The notes below the pieces were generated by a model. The model was not told the DNA's origin. It searched no databases and was given only the letters and a program-made list of their open reading frames with translations. From the NCBI RefSeq assembly GCF_014842265.1, contig NZ_JACYVI010000006.1, forward strand, positions 124,001-188,000: a stretch of DNA of 64,000 nucleotides, given 5' to 3'. This stretch comes from Pseudomonas sp. CFBP 13711 (GTDB lineage: Bacteria > Pseudomonadota > Gammaproteobacteria > Pseudomonadales > Pseudomonadaceae). Every line of letters begins with the position of its first letter. The first letter of the stretch is position 1. Of this stretch, positions 1 to 9,156 are shown piece by piece. A program made the translations under genes and the position numbers.

Positions 1-741
1 AGCGGCGTAGGCCTTGGCATGAAAGGCCTTCAGTTGAGCAAAGGTCAGAGGCGCGATGCTTTTGGCCGTGCCCATGCTCGGATGCGCGTAGGGATGATCG
101 CCGTACAACCGCTTGAACAGCTCATCGCCTGCGAGCTTGCCCGGGTTCTGCTTTTGATATTCGAAGCTCGCCAGCAGTTGATTTTTGATCCGCGCCAGCG
201 AGTCCGCCGGGAACGTCGGTTTGCCCACCACTTCGGCAAACAGTTTTAACGCGGGCTCGCGTTTGTCGGCGGCGCTCAGGCTGCGCAGCGAAGCGATCGC
301 CATGTCGCGATAGGAGCCGTTGCCGAAATCAGCGCCCAGCCCTTCGAAACCTTCGGCGATGGCGCTGACGTTCTTGCCTTTGACGCCCTCGTTGAGCATC
401 GCGTTGGTGACCAGCGCAATACCGGGATTGGCGCCGTCCTGGCTGCTGCCGGCCGCGAACAGCAGGCGCATGTCGAACATCGGCAGTTCATGGGCTTCGA
501 CGAAGAGCACGCGAGCGCCTTCGGCGGTATTCCACGACTGGATGTTCAGCGAGCGGCGAGCCGGCGCTTTACCGTCCAGCTCTTTCAGGGATTCCAGCGT
601 GCTGGCGGCCTTATCGATGGCTTTCGGGGCTTCGGCGGTCTCTGCCATCGCCGATGCCGCACCGAACAGACCAAACGTGACGGCAAGTGCGAAGGAGCAG
701 GCCCGCGTCCGCGCAAAGCGGGAGTCGTTGCGCTGGTTCAT
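1..741 (-). CDS. M16-family peptidase-like protein (second subunit type), C-terminus outside window
   Basis: Only the first 247 codons are in the window; the gene runs off the left edge. The N-terminus has a signal-peptide-like hydrophobic stretch (about residues 9-32) ending in ASAMAE, so export is likely. The rest resembles the M16 (insulinase/pitrilysin) fold, but no HxxEH zinc motif is visible in the part present. It follows the HxxEH-containing M16 gene with an ATGA overlap. Known two-subunit M16 systems pair a catalytic and a non-catalytic, substrate-guiding subunit; this gene fits the non-catalytic partner by inference. Start chosen at the ATG inside the upstream stop overlap. Confidence 0.8.
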   Translation of the reverse strand, partial: MNQRNDSRFARTRACSFALAVTFGLFGAASAMAETAEAPKAIDKAASTLESLKELDGKAPARRSLNIQSWNTAEGARVLFVEAHELPMFDMRLLFAAGSSQDGANPGIALVTNAMLNEGVKGKNVSAIAEGFEGLGADFGNGSYRDMAIASLRSLSAADKREPALKLFAEVVGKPTFPADSLARIKNQLLASFEYQKQNPGKLAGDELFKRLYGDHPYAHPSMGTAKSIAPLTFAQLKAFHAKAYAA

Positions 742-2090
742 TGGGCTTTCTCCTCAGGCAAAACATGCGCAACGGCGAGGCGCTCGCGGGTGAAATAAGT
801 ACGGGCGGCTTTCTGGATGTCTTCCGGCGTCACGCTTTGCAGCGCGGCCAGTTCCTGATCGATGAGCTTCCAGGACAGGCCCACTGTTTCCAGTTCGCCA
901 ATGGTGCTGGCCTGACTGGTGATGGAATCGCGCTCGTAGACCAATCCGGCGATCACCTGGGCCCGGACCCGTTCGAGCTCTTCCTTGGCGGGCGGCTTGG
1001 TTTTCAGCTCGTCGAGCAGGCGCCAGATGCCGGCTTCAGCGTCGGCGAGGGTTTTCTTCTTCTGCTGATTGGGCGTGGCGCTGATGGTGAACAGGCTGTC
1101 GCCGCGGGTGTAGGCGTCGTAGTCGGACGCGGCGCCGGTGACCAATTCTTCGCCGCGCTCCAGGCGGGTCGGAATGCGCGCGCTGTAGCCGCCGTCAAGC
1201 AAGGCCGAAATCAGGCGCAGTGCGTTGACCGACTGAGGATCGGTGGCGGTAGCCAGGCTCGGCACGTTGAAGCCATACATCAGGCTCGGCATCTGCGTGG
1301 CCACATGCACGGTGATCTGGCGCAGGCCAGGTTCGGCGAGCTCCAGCGGCTTTTTCGACGGCGGTACGTCGCGGCGTGGCACCGGGCCGAAGAAGCGCTC
1401 AGCCAAGGTTTTCACTTCATCGGGCTTCACGTCACCGACCACCACCAGCGTGGCGTTGTTGGGGACATACCAGGATTCATACCAGTGGCGCAGCTCCTCG
1501 ACCTTCATGCGCTCAAGGTCCGCCATCCAGCCGATGGTCGGCGTGTGGTAGCCGCTGGCGGGGTAGGCGATGGCCTTGAAGCGCTCGTAGGCCTTGGCGT
1601 TCGGCTTGTCATCGGTGCGCAGGCGTCGCTCTTCCTTGATGACTTCGATCTCCCGGGCGAACTCTTCAGGGGGCAGGCGCAGGGTGGCCATGCGGTCGGC
1701 TTCCAGTTCGAAGGCAACAGCCAGTCGATCACGGGCCAGCACTTGGTAATAAGCGGTGTAGTCATCGCTGGTGAAGGCGTTCTCTTCAGCGCCCAGGTCG
1801 CGCAGGATCAGCGATGCTTCGCCAGGGCCCGCCTTGGAGCTGCCCTTGAACATCATGTGTTCCAGCGCATGGGAAAGGCCCGTCTGTCCAGGCGTCTCGT
1901 AGCTGGAGCCGACCTTGTACCAGACCTGCGAAACCACGACCGGCGCGCGGTGGTCTTCACGGACGACGACCTTCAGGCCGTTGTCCAGCGTGAACTCGGT
2001 GGTGGGTTGTGGGTCGGCAGCCGATGCGGCGAAGGGCAAACAGATTGTGCTGAGCAGCAGGCCTGCGGCACAGCGGGCTAGAGCATTCAT
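738..2090 (-). CDS. M16-family zinc metalloprotease, catalytic subunit type
   Basis: 450 aa, the usual length of a single M16 protomer. A signal peptide (residues 1-24, ending AASAADP) is followed by the peptidase domain with the inverted zinc motif HALEH (in SHALEHMMFKGS, about residues 73-85). The downstream EEN region (GAEENAFTS) and a later M16 C-terminal domain are also seen. Predicted to be periplasmic or membrane-associated and to degrade peptides. Translationally coupled to the downstream M16-like gene (ATGA). It is divergent from ftsY, as in other pseudomonads, with about 250 bp of shared upstream DNA. Physiological substrate unknown. Confidence 0.9.
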   Translation of the reverse strand: MNALARCAAGLLLSTICLPFAASAADPQPTTEFTLDNGLKVVVREDHRAPVVVSQVWYKVGSSYETPGQTGLSHALEHMMFKGSSKAGPGEASLILRDLGAEENAFTSDDYTAYYQVLARDRLAVAFELEADRMATLRLPPEEFAREIEVIKEERRLRTDDKPNAKAYERFKAIAYPASGYHTPTIGWMADLERMKVEELRHWYESWYVPNNATLVVVGDVKPDEVKTLAERFFGPVPRRDVPPSKKPLELAEPGLRQITVHVATQMPSLMYGFNVPSLATATDPQSVNALRLISALLDGGYSARIPTRLERGEELVTGAASDYDAYTRGDSLFTISATPNQQKKKTLADAEAGIWRLLDELKTKPPAKEELERVRAQVIAGLVYERDSITSQASTIGELETVGLSWKLIDQELAALQSVTPEDIQKAARTYFTRERLAVAHVLPEEKAQ

Positions 2091-2340
2091 TCGTGATTTG
2101 AACCTTGGAGACGGCCTGCTTAGCGTCAGCGGGCGCGGGGGTGTTAGGATAGCGGCCAGTTCGCTCGGCGACTATGACTGTGACGTAGGACTCTTCGTCC
2201 AGTGCCGGAAGGCGATGCGCAAAAGGCGTAAACGGAAGGGCTCTGGCTGAACAAGCGGGCTCGATTACAGTCTGTTTCGCATACAGAATTTTTCAGAGGC
2301 GCCGCTCTGGCGCGTCGTTACCGTGAGATAGCCGTCCTCC

Positions 2341-3894
2341 ATGTTTGGTTCCAACGACGACAAGAAGACCCCAGCCCCGGCTGGCGAGAAGAAAGGCCTG
2401 TTCGGATGGCTGCGCAAAAAGCCGCAGGAAGCCACTCCAGAACCGCCTCAGAATGCCCCCGCACCCGCGCCAGAATCCGTGCCCGATCAGGCGCCGTCAG
2501 TTGCTGAGCAGATCAACGCCCCGGTCATCCCGGCCGAGCGCGCGCCGCAACCCACGTCGCAGCCCTTGCCACACACAGCGACGACTGAAGCGCTTTCGGC
2601 CCCGGTCGAAGATCCTTGGCTTCACCTGCCTGTTGCTGAAGAGCCAGTCGCTTTCACCGATGAGCGCGAGCCTCACGTCACGCCGCCCATCCCGGTTCAC
2701 ACCGAGTCCAACGTGGAATCTGCGGCCGCTCCCTTGGCTGAAGTCCCCGCTCAATCGGCGCTCATCGACACCACCTCGTTCGAAGTGGCTCCGTCTGTCG
2801 AGCCGACCCCGGTCGCGCTGCCTGATCCGGTGTCTGGCAATGATCTCCCGTCGCTGACGCCGCCGTTGACGACAGCGCCGAGGTTTCCAGCCGCAGCTGC
2901 GGTGCCCGTTCTTGAAACCAATGTGCCGCCTGTCCCGTTCGAAGGATCCGCCGCACCCAAGCAGCCTGGTTTCTTCGCGCGCCTGAAGCAGGGCCTGTCG
3001 AAAACCAGCGCCAGCCTGGGCGAAGGCATGGCCAGCCTGTTCCTCGGCAAAAAAGCCATCGACGACGACATGCTCGACGAGCTGGAAACCCGGCTGTTGA
3101 CTGCCGACGTCGGCGTGGAAGCAACGTCGGCGATCGTGCGCAACTTGACGCAGAAAGTAGCGCGCAAGCAGCTCACCGACAGCGATGCGCTGTACAAGTC
3201 GCTGCAGAACGAGCTGACTGAAATGCTCAAGCCGGTGGAAGCTCCGCTGGTCATCACTTCGCAGCACAAGCCTTTCGTGATTCTGGTCGTTGGCGTCAAC
3301 GGCGCGGGTAAAACCACCACCATTGGCAAGCTCGCCAAGAAGCTTCAGCTGGAAGGCAAGAAGGTCATGCTGGCGGCAGGCGACACCTTCCGCGCCGCAG
3401 CCGTTGAGCAGCTGCAGGTCTGGGGCGAGCGCAACAAGATCCCGGTCATTGCCCAGCACACAGGCGCCGACTCGGCATCGGTGATTTTTGATGCCGTTCA
3501 GGCCGCCAAAGCGCGCGGTATCGATGTGCTGATCGCCGACACGGCGGGCCGCCTGCACACCAAAGACAACCTGATGGAAGAGCTGAAGAAGGTTCGCCGC
3601 GTGATCGGCAAGCTCGACGCCGACGCGCCCCACGAAGTGCTTCTGGTGCTGGACGCCGGTACGGGCCAGAACGCGATCAACCAGGCCAAACAGTTCAACC
3701 AGACCGTCCAGCTCACCGGCCTTGCGCTGACCAAGCTCGACGGTACCGCCAAGGGCGGCGTGATCTTCGCCCTGGCCAAGCAGTTCGGTCTGCCGATTCG
3801 CTACATCGGTGTCGGTGAAGGCATCGACGATCTGCGCACCTTCGAAGCCGAGCCGTTCGTCCAAGCCCTATTCGCCGAGCGGGAGCGCCCATGA
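2341..3894 (+). CDS. ftsY: Signal recognition particle receptor FtsY
   Basis: 517 aa. SRP receptor GTPase that docks ribosome-SRP complexes at the inner membrane for cotranslational insertion. The first ~210 residues are a Pro/Ala/Glu-rich, low-complexity acidic region typical of gamma-proteobacterial FtsY. Then come the N domain and the G domain with the P-loop GVNGAGKTT (about 318-326), DTFRAAAVEQL, DTAGRLHTK and TKLDGTAKGG. First gene of ftsY-ftsE-ftsX; its stop overlaps the ftsE start by 4 nt (ATGA), so the three are translationally coupled. No odd features in the GTPase. Confidence 0.98.
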   Translation: MFGSNDDKKTPAPAGEKKGLFGWLRKKPQEATPEPPQNAPAPAPESVPDQAPSVAEQINAPVIPAERAPQPTSQPLPHTATTEALSAPVEDPWLHLPVAEEPVAFTDEREPHVTPPIPVHTESNVESAAAPLAEVPAQSALIDTTSFEVAPSVEPTPVALPDPVSGNDLPSLTPPLTTAPRFPAAAAVPVLETNVPPVPFEGSAAPKQPGFFARLKQGLSKTSASLGEGMASLFLGKKAIDDDMLDELETRLLTADVGVEATSAIVRNLTQKVARKQLTDSDALYKSLQNELTEMLKPVEAPLVITSQHKPFVILVVGVNGAGKTTTIGKLAKKLQLEGKKVMLAAGDTFRAAAVEQLQVWGERNKIPVIAQHTGADSASVIFDAVQAAKARGIDVLIADTAGRLHTKDNLMEELKKVRRVIGKLDADAPHEVLLVLDAGTGQNAINQAKQFNQTVQLTGLALTKLDGTAKGGVIFALAKQFGLPIRYIGVGEGIDDLRTFEAEPFVQALFAERERP

Positions 3895-4562
3895 TTCGTT
3901 TCGAACAGGTCGGTAAACGCTATCCGAACGGACACGTCGGCTTGCATGAGCTGAGCTTTCGAGTACGTCGTGGCGAATTTCTGTTTGTGACCGGTCACTC
4001 CGGCGCGGGCAAAAGTACCTTGCTGCGCCTGCTGCTGGCGATGGAGCGTCCGACCACGGGCAAGCTGTTGCTGGCGGGTCAGGACCTGGGTCAGATCAGC
4101 ACCGCGCAGATTCCGTTTTTGCGTCGGCAGATCGGCGTCGTGTTCCAGAACCACCAATTGCTGTTTGATCGCACGGTGTTCAATAACGTCGCGCTGCCGC
4201 TGCAGATCCTCGGCCTGTCCAAAACCGAAGTGGTCAAGCGCGTCGACTCGGCCCTTGAGCGCGTTGCGTTATCGGACAAAGCCGAGCTGTACCCGGGCGA
4301 TTTGTCCACCGGTCAGCAACAGCGCGTGGGCATCGCCCGCGCCATCGTTCACCGCCCGGCCCTGCTGCTGGCGGACGAACCCACTGGTAACCTCGACCCG
4401 CGACTGGCAGCTGAAATCATGGGTGTGTTCGAAGACATCAACCGTCTGGGCACCAGTGTGCTGATTGCAAGCCATGACCTCGCATTGATCGCGCGGATGC
4501 GCCATCGCATGCTGACGTTGCAACGCGGCCGACTGATCGGCGACGGGGAGGCTGGCGTATGA
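3891..4562 (+). CDS. ftsE: Cell division ATP-binding protein FtsE
   Basis: 223 aa ABC ATPase of the FtsEX complex, which couples ATP hydrolysis at the divisome to activation of periplasmic peptidoglycan hydrolases. Walker A GHSGAGKST, signature LSTGQQQR and Walker B LLLADEPTGNLD are all intact, and length matches the family. Overlaps ftsY at its start and ftsX at its end (ATGA overlaps on both sides), so stoichiometry is probably set by translational coupling. Confidence 0.98.
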   Translation: MIRFEQVGKRYPNGHVGLHELSFRVRRGEFLFVTGHSGAGKSTLLRLLLAMERPTTGKLLLAGQDLGQISTAQIPFLRRQIGVVFQNHQLLFDRTVFNNVALPLQILGLSKTEVVKRVDSALERVALSDKAELYPGDLSTGQQQRVGIARAIVHRPALLLADEPTGNLDPRLAAEIMGVFEDINRLGTSVLIASHDLALIARMRHRMLTLQRGRLIGDGEAGV

Positions 4563-5584
4563 GTGCCACTCGCAGTCCCAAGGTGTCCGAACGCGTAGCG
4601 CCAAAAGCTTCAGACCCGGCGCCGCAAAAGAAAAAGAAACGCGATGACGACGATGGCCCGAGCTTCGGCGAGTTGTTCAACGCCTGGATCGAGGCCCACC
4701 GGTCAAGCCTGCTGGACAGCCTGCGCCGTCTCGGCAAGCAGCCCATTGGCAGCTTTTTTACCTGTCTGGTGATGGCCATTGCGCTGAGTTTGCCGATGGG
4801 CTTGTCGTTGTTGCTGAGCAATGTCGAGCGTTTGGGCGGATCCTGGCAGCGCGCGGCGCAGATATCTCTGTACCTGCAACTGGACGCATCGCCGAGTGAA
4901 GGCGAGGGCCTTGTCCGTCAGATCAAGGAAATGGGCGGCGTCGCCGATGCCGAATACATCAGCCGCGATGAGGCACTGAACGAGTTCCAGAAGCAGTCCG
5001 GTCTGGGCGAGGCACTGAAGGAGTTGCCTGAAAACCCGCTGCCCGGCGTTGTGCTGGTTACACCGTTGGAAGTTGACAAAGCCGCGCTGGAAGCATTACG
5101 TACGCATCTGGCCGAGCTGCCTAAAGTGCAGCAGGCCCAGCTTGATCTGGTCTGGGTCGAGCGGTTGGCAGCGATCCTCAAGCTGGGTGACCGGTTCGTG
5201 TTCGGCCTGACGGTGTTGTTGGTCGCAGCGCTGCTGTTGGTCATCGGTAACACCATTCGTCTGCACATCGAGAACCGTCGTACGGAAATCGAGGTCATCA
5301 AGTTAGTAGGCGGTACGGACAGTTACGTCCGTCGGCCCTTCCTTTATATGGGTGCGTTGTACGGGCTGGGTGCCGGAGTTCTTTCCTGGGGTGTTCTCGC
5401 TTTCGGGCTAGACTGGTTGAACGAAGCGGTGGTCCGGCTGGCCGGACTCTACGGCAGCAATTTTGCCCTTGCTGGCGTGCCAGTGTCCGACGGCGTGTCG
5501 CTCTTGCTTGGAGCGGTGCTGTTGGGGTATATCGGTGCGTGGATTGCAGTGGCACGCCATTTGAGAGAGTTGGCGCCTCGTTAG
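4559..5584 (+). CDS. ftsX: Cell division protein FtsX
   Basis: 341 aa membrane partner of FtsE. A charged cytoplasmic N-terminus (residues 1-55, Lys/Asp-rich) precedes the first membrane segment (about 63-83). A periplasmic domain of roughly 85 residues follows, then three more membrane segments in the C-terminal half (about 215-235, 262-285, 312-332). This is the four-helix FtsX topology. The N-terminal cytoplasmic tail is somewhat long, as is usual in Pseudomonas. Last gene of the ftsYEX unit; a 110-bp gap with its own promoter signals separates it from rpoH. Confidence 0.97.
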   Translation: MSATRSPKVSERVAPKASDPAPQKKKKRDDDDGPSFGELFNAWIEAHRSSLLDSLRRLGKQPIGSFFTCLVMAIALSLPMGLSLLLSNVERLGGSWQRAAQISLYLQLDASPSEGEGLVRQIKEMGGVADAEYISRDEALNEFQKQSGLGEALKELPENPLPGVVLVTPLEVDKAALEALRTHLAELPKVQQAQLDLVWVERLAAILKLGDRFVFGLTVLLVAALLLVIGNTIRLHIENRRTEIEVIKLVGGTDSYVRRPFLYMGALYGLGAGVLSWGVLAFGLDWLNEAVVRLAGLYGSNFALAGVPVSDGVSLLLGAVLLGYIGAWIAVARHLRELAPR

Positions 5585-5642
5585 TGTTGAGTAGCTATAT
5601 CGTTAGTAAATTTTGTTTCACCTATTGACTTTTCAGCTCAGG

Positions 5643-5670
5643 GAACTTGTCTAGCGGTTCCCGGTCAATT
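5643..5670 (+). promoter_or_regulatory. Candidate AlgU/sigma-E promoter of rpoH
   Basis: GAACTT at 5643-5648, 16 nt, then TCAATT at 5665-5670. This matches the extracytoplasmic-stress sigma consensus (GAACTT-N16/17-TCtga) well at -35 and partly at -10. rpoH of P. aeruginosa is known to have an AlgU-dependent promoter, so placement is expected. The same bases form a 6-bp inverted repeat GGGAAC (5641-5646)/GTTCCC (5657-5662). A sigma-70-like TTGACT at 5625-5630 lies just upstream and may serve a second promoter. Confidence 0.55.
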
Positions 5671-5715
5671 TCGCAGTGCTGAACTGCACGAGTTATGTGT
5701 CGGAGGTTTTTCGTA

Positions 5716-6570
5716 ATGACCAATTCTTTGCAACCTGCGTATGCCTTAGTCCCGGGTGCGAACCTGGAAGCCTATGTGCACACGGTTAACAGCATCCCAC
5801 TGCTGACGCCAGAGCAGGAGCGTGAACTGGCCGAGAGTCTCTACTATGAGCAGGATTTGGGGGCGGCTCGGCAGATGGTGCTCGCCCACCTGCGATTTGT
5901 CGTGCATATCGCACGCAGTTATTCCGGTTATGGCCTGGCTCAGGCTGACCTGATTCAGGAAGGTAACGTCGGCCTGATGAAGGCCGTGAAGCGCTTCAAT
6001 CCAGAGATGGGTGTGCGCCTGGTGTCCTTTGCCGTGCACTGGATCAAGGCCGAGATTCACGAGTTCATCCTGCGTAACTGGCGCATCGTGAAGGTCGCGA
6101 CCACCAAGGCTCAGCGCAAACTGTTCTTCAACCTGCGCAGCCAGAAGAAGCGCCTGGCTTGGCTGAACAACGAAGAAGTCCATCGCGTAGCGGAGAGCTT
6201 GGGTGTCGAACCCCGCGAAGTGCGCGAGATGGAAAGTCGTCTGACCGGCCACGACATGGCGTTCGACCCGGCGGCAGAAGCCGACGATGACAGCGCTTTC
6301 CAGTCGCCGGCCAACTACCTGGAAGACCATCGCTACGATCCTGCGCGTCAGCTGGAAGATTCTGACTGGACTGACAGCTCGACGGCTAACCTGCACGAAG
6401 CACTGAACGTGCTCGACGACCGCAGCCGCGACATTCTGTATCAGCGCTGGCTGGCGGAAGAGAAGGCCACGCTGCACGACTTGGCCGAGAAGTACAACGT
6501 CTCTGCCGAGCGTATTCGTCAGCTCGAGAAGAGCGCGATGAATAAGCTGAAGCTGTCGATTGCTGCTTGA
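5716..6570 (+). CDS. rpoH: RNA polymerase sigma factor RpoH (sigma-32)
   Basis: 284 aa heat-shock sigma factor. Start set at the ATG at 5716, 9 nt after GGAGG at 5702-5706; an in-frame earlier start would add seven residues without a better ribosome site. Sigma region 2 ([17 protein letters not shown]), the RpoH-box-like stretch [15 protein letters not shown] between regions 2 and 3, and the region 4 helix-turn-helix ([22 protein letters not shown]) are visible. The order ftsYEX-rpoH is conserved in gamma-proteobacteria. A short stem (GCAGT 5673-5677/ACTGC 5683-5687) near the predicted mRNA 5' end could affect translation, but this is not established. Confidence 0.98.
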   Translation: MTNSLQPAYALVPGANLEAYVHTVNSIPLLTPEQERELAESLYYEQDLGAARQMVLAHLRFVVHIARSYSGYGLAQADLIQEGNVGLMKAVKRFNPEMGVRLVSFAVHWIKAEIHEFILRNWRIVKVATTKAQRKLFFNLRSQKKRLAWLNNEEVHRVAESLGVEPREVREMESRLTGHDMAFDPAAEADDDSAFQSPANYLEDHRYDPARQLEDSDWTDSSTANLHEALNVLDDRSRDILYQRWLAEEKATLHDLAEKYNVSAERIRQLEKSAMNKLKLSIAA

Positions 6571-6587
6571 TCAGTACGCTGTAACGT

Positions 6588-6619
6588 AAAACGCCCCGAG
6601 ATGATCGGGGCGTTTTTGT
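6588..6619 (+). terminator. Rho-independent terminator after rpoH
   Basis: AAAACGCCCCGA-tgat-TCGGGGCGTTTTTGTTT: an 11-12 bp GC-rich stem with a T tract, starting 18 nt after the rpoH stop. It is flanked by A and T runs, so it may act in both directions. Confidence 0.9.
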
Positions 6620-6636
6620 TTGTGGGGCCTATCTCG

Positions 6637-6730
6637 GTAGGACCGGCTTCAGCCGGGAAGAAGCCGGGTTGAGCGCCATTAGGCTTGCGGCGTGACGTGT
6701 GACGCGTTCCCGGCTAAAGCCGGTCCTACG
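6637..6730. repeat. REP pair, GTAGGACCGGCTTC family
   Basis: Left half GTAGGACCGGCTTCAGCCGG (6637-6656) and an inverted right half ending CCGGTCCTAC (6706-6729), about 50 bp apart, forming a BIME-like pair. A further half-like CCAGTCCTACGAAAGC follows at 6742. It lies between the convergent rpoH and mtgA. The same family recurs at 14904-14930 and 55842-56013. Confidence 0.85.
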
Positions 6731-6776
6731 AAAGCTTAAATCCAGTCCTACGAAAGCCATAAAGCCAGACTTGGGC

Positions 6777-7487
6777 TCACCACTTCCGGCTGTGATTCAA
6801 CCCCATCAAATACTCATCCCCACCCAGCTGACGCATCTGCTGGCGGATCCAGCCTGCCCGCTGTGAGACATAGCTGCTAGGGTGGCTGGCGCTCCATTCC
6901 CGTGGGTTGGGCAGGACGGCGGCCAGATAGCTGGCCTGTTGCGTCGATAGCTGGCTCGCATTCACATGAAAGTGATGCTGTGCAGCGGCCTGGGCGCCGA
7001 AGACGCCGTCGTCCCACTCCACGCTGTTCAGGTACACCTCAAGAATGCGCTGCTTGGACCAGAACACCTCGATCAGCCCGGTGAACCAGGCTTCAAGACC
7101 CTTGCGGAAGTAACTGCGGCCCGACCACAGAAACAGGTTTTTCGACACCTGCTGGCTCAGCGTGCTGGCCCCGCGCAGGGAGCCGCCGCGTTCGTTATGA
7201 ACCAGTGCCGCCTGAATGGCGTCGATATCGAAACCCCAGTGCTCGGCAAACTTCTGGTCCTCGCCGGCAATAACAGCGATTTTCAGGTCATCGGAGATGT
7301 TGTCCCATGACTCCCAGTCGCGCTGCAGGTCAATGGGCTGACCGTCGAACCAGGATTCAATTTTGCGCTCGACCATCAACGCGGTAAACGGAGGAGGGAC
7401 CCAACGGAAAATCAGCACCAGCACGACACTCGTCGCTGCGAACCAGAGCAGGCCTTTGGCGACACGACGGAGAAGTAATTGCAGCAT
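6777..7487 (-). CDS. mtgA: Monofunctional biosynthetic peptidoglycan transglycosylase
   Basis: 236 aa glycosyltransferase family 51 enzyme that polymerises lipid II into glycan strands at the inner membrane. One N-terminal membrane anchor (about residues 7-28) precedes the GT51 domain with the catalytic-Glu motif EDQKFAEHWGFD and RGASTLSQQVSKNLFLW. An upstream in-frame ATG would add 18 residues; the ATG at 7487 (MLQLLLRRVAKG) gives the family length and places the membrane anchor directly at the N-terminus. Convergent with rpoH, divergent from the DUF423 gene. Confidence 0.95.
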   Translation of the reverse strand: MLQLLLRRVAKGLLWFAATSVVLVLIFRWVPPPFTALMVERKIESWFDGQPIDLQRDWESWDNISDDLKIAVIAGEDQKFAEHWGFDIDAIQAALVHNERGGSLRGASTLSQQVSKNLFLWSGRSYFRKGLEAWFTGLIEVFWSKQRILEVYLNSVEWDDGVFGAQAAAQHHFHVNASQLSTQQASYLAAVLPNPREWSASHPSSYVSQRAGWIRQQMRQLGGDEYLMGLNHSRKW

Positions 7488-7562
7488 AGAGATGGCTTGG
7501 CCGAAGCGTTTGAGCGGGCCATTATACAGACCACGCGTCATTGAACTTGCCTGGAGTTGTAC

Positions 7563-7946
7563 ATGTTACGAACCTTTCTGATGCTGGCCTCCTTCTTCGG
7601 ATTCACCGGCGTCGCCCTTGGCGCGTTCGCTGCCCACGGCCTGAAAAATCGCCTGACCCCCGAGTACCTGGCGGTCTTCCACACCGGCGTGCTCTACCAG
7701 CTGATTCATGCGCTGGCGATTTTCGGCGTGGCGCTGCTGGCGATGCAGATCCAGGGCCGGCTCGTCACCTACGCAGGCATCTCCTTCACACTGGGCATCA
7801 TCCTGTTTTCCGGCAGCCTCTACCTGATGACGCTGACCGGCGCGACCAAGCTGGGCATCATCACCCCCTTCGGCGGCCTGTTTTTCCTGATCGGCTGGGC
7901 GATTCTCGGCTGGACGGCATGGCGCCTGGGGCTCGACACGCTTTAA
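7563..7946 (+). CDS. DUF423 family small membrane protein
   Basis: 127 aa with four predicted membrane helices (about 5-25, 40-62, 70-90, 97-118), matching the DUF423 (YgdD-like) inner membrane family, e.g. the motif GALGAFAAHGL near the N-terminus. Function unknown. Start chosen at the ATG at 7563, 6 nt after TGGAG. Divergent from mtgA with a very short shared promoter region. Confidence 0.9.
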   Translation: MLRTFLMLASFFGFTGVALGAFAAHGLKNRLTPEYLAVFHTGVLYQLIHALAIFGVALLAMQIQGRLVTYAGISFTLGIILFSGSLYLMTLTGATKLGIITPFGGLFFLIGWAILGWTAWRLGLDTL

Positions 7947-8084
7947 TCCCGCCTGGGGCGCGCGCCTGTCGCGGACGCGCCCCATACCCAGGCTACGCCC
8001 GAGACGAATGGCGTGGCTTTGCCTTGGTCATACCGACCGAACGGGCTAGAATGCTCGCCCCCTAAAATGATGGCTGCCCCTCGC

Positions 8085-8285
8085 ATGCGCATTCAGTTGA
8101 ACGGTGAATCCTTTGAGCTGCCCGACGGCGAAACCGTCGCGGGATTGCTCACACGTCTGGATCTGACCGGGCGCCGAGTCGCCGTCGAGCTCAATCTGGA
8201 CATCGTCCCGCGCAGCCAGCATGCCGCCACGACGCTGACCGAAGGCGATCAGGTCGAAGTGGTGCACGCCATCGGTGGCGGCTAG
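8085..8285 (+). CDS. thiS: Sulfur carrier protein ThiS
   Basis: 66 aa beta-grasp sulfur carrier ending in the diagnostic Gly-Gly (HAIGGG), which is adenylated and thiocarboxylated to give sulfur to the thiazole of thiamine. Earlier in-frame starts exist, but the ATG at 8085 (MRIQLNGESFEL) gives the standard length. Located 66 bp before thiG, its direct partner. No TPP-riboswitch-like sequence was recognised upstream. Confidence 0.96.
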   Translation: MRIQLNGESFELPDGETVAGLLTRLDLTGRRVAVELNLDIVPRSQHAATTLTEGDQVEVVHAIGGG

Positions 8286-8351
8286 CCTTCGACGTGCCGC
8301 CGGCCTGATCCGCAGGCACTGCAAAAACCTCAACCGTAAAGAGGATTTCAG

Positions 8352-9146
8352 ATGAGCAACGTTCGCAGCGACAAGCCGTTCACCGTGGCCGGTCGTACTT
8401 TTCAGTCGCGCCTGCTGGTCGGCACTGGCAAGTACGCGGATATGGAACAGACCCGACTGGCCATCGAAGCCTCGGGCGCCGAGATTGTCACCGTTGCCGT
8501 GCGCCGGACCAACCTGGGCCAGAACCCGGGCGAACCGAACCTGCTCGACGTGCTGCCGCCGGACCGCTACACCATCCTGCCGAACACCGCCGGTTGCTAC
8601 GACGCCATCGAAGCCGTGCGCACCTGCCGCCTGGCTCGCGAGCTGCTCGATGGCCATAATCTGGTCAAGCTGGAAGTCCTCGCTGACCAGAAAACCCTTT
8701 TCCCCAATGTCATCGAAACCCTCAAGGCCGCCGAGACGCTGGTCAGGGACGGCTTCGACGTCATGGTCTACACCAGCGATGACCCGATCATCGCCCGCCA
8801 GCTCGCCGAAATCGGTTGCTGCGCGGTGATGCCCCTCGCGGGCCTGATCGGTACTGGCCTGGGGATCTGCAACCCGTACAACCTGCAGATCATCCTCGAA
8901 GAATCGAAAGTCCCGGTGCTGGTCGATGCCGGTGTCGGCACTGCATCCGATGCCACCATCGCCATGGAGCTGGGGTGTGAGGCGGTGCTGATGAACTCGG
9001 CCATCGCCCACGCGCAACACCCGGTGCTGATGGCCGAAGCCATGAAACACGCCATTCTGGCAGGCCGCATGGCCTACCTGGCCGGCCGTATGCCCAAGAA
9101 ACTCTATGCCAGCGCGTCTTCGCCGCTGGATGGTCTGATCAAGTAA
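8352..9146 (+). CDS. thiG: Thiazole synthase ThiG
   Basis: 264 aa TIM-barrel thiazole synthase that condenses deoxyxylulose 5-phosphate, dehydroglycine and ThiS-thiocarboxylate. The Schiff-base lysine motif LVKLEVLAD and the phosphate loop [24 protein letters not shown] are intact. AAAGAGGA lies 6-7 nt before the ATG. It follows thiS as in most pseudomonads; trmB follows after only 10 nt, so they are probably cotranscribed. Confidence 0.97.
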   Translation: MSNVRSDKPFTVAGRTFQSRLLVGTGKYADMEQTRLAIEASGAEIVTVAVRRTNLGQNPGEPNLLDVLPPDRYTILPNTAGCYDAIEAVRTCRLARELLDGHNLVKLEVLADQKTLFPNVIETLKAAETLVRDGFDVMVYTSDDPIIARQLAEIGCCAVMPLAGLIGTGLGICNPYNLQIILEESKVPVLVDAGVGTASDATIAMELGCEAVLMNSAIAHAQHPVLMAEAMKHAILAGRMAYLAGRMPKKLYASASSPLDGLIK

Positions 9147-9156
9147 GAGCCTGTTG

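Noticed and set aside
687..2081. 464-codon plus-strand frame
   Set aside because: Shadow of the M16 peptidase gene on the other strand; no family features, while the minus frame has a signal peptide and HxxEH.
2497..3864. 455-codon minus-strand frame
   Set aside because: Antisense shadow of ftsY, whose GTPase motifs are all in the plus frame.
7947..8084. Possible TPP riboswitch before thiS
   Set aside because: No CTGAGA-type or other thi-box core was recognised in the region.
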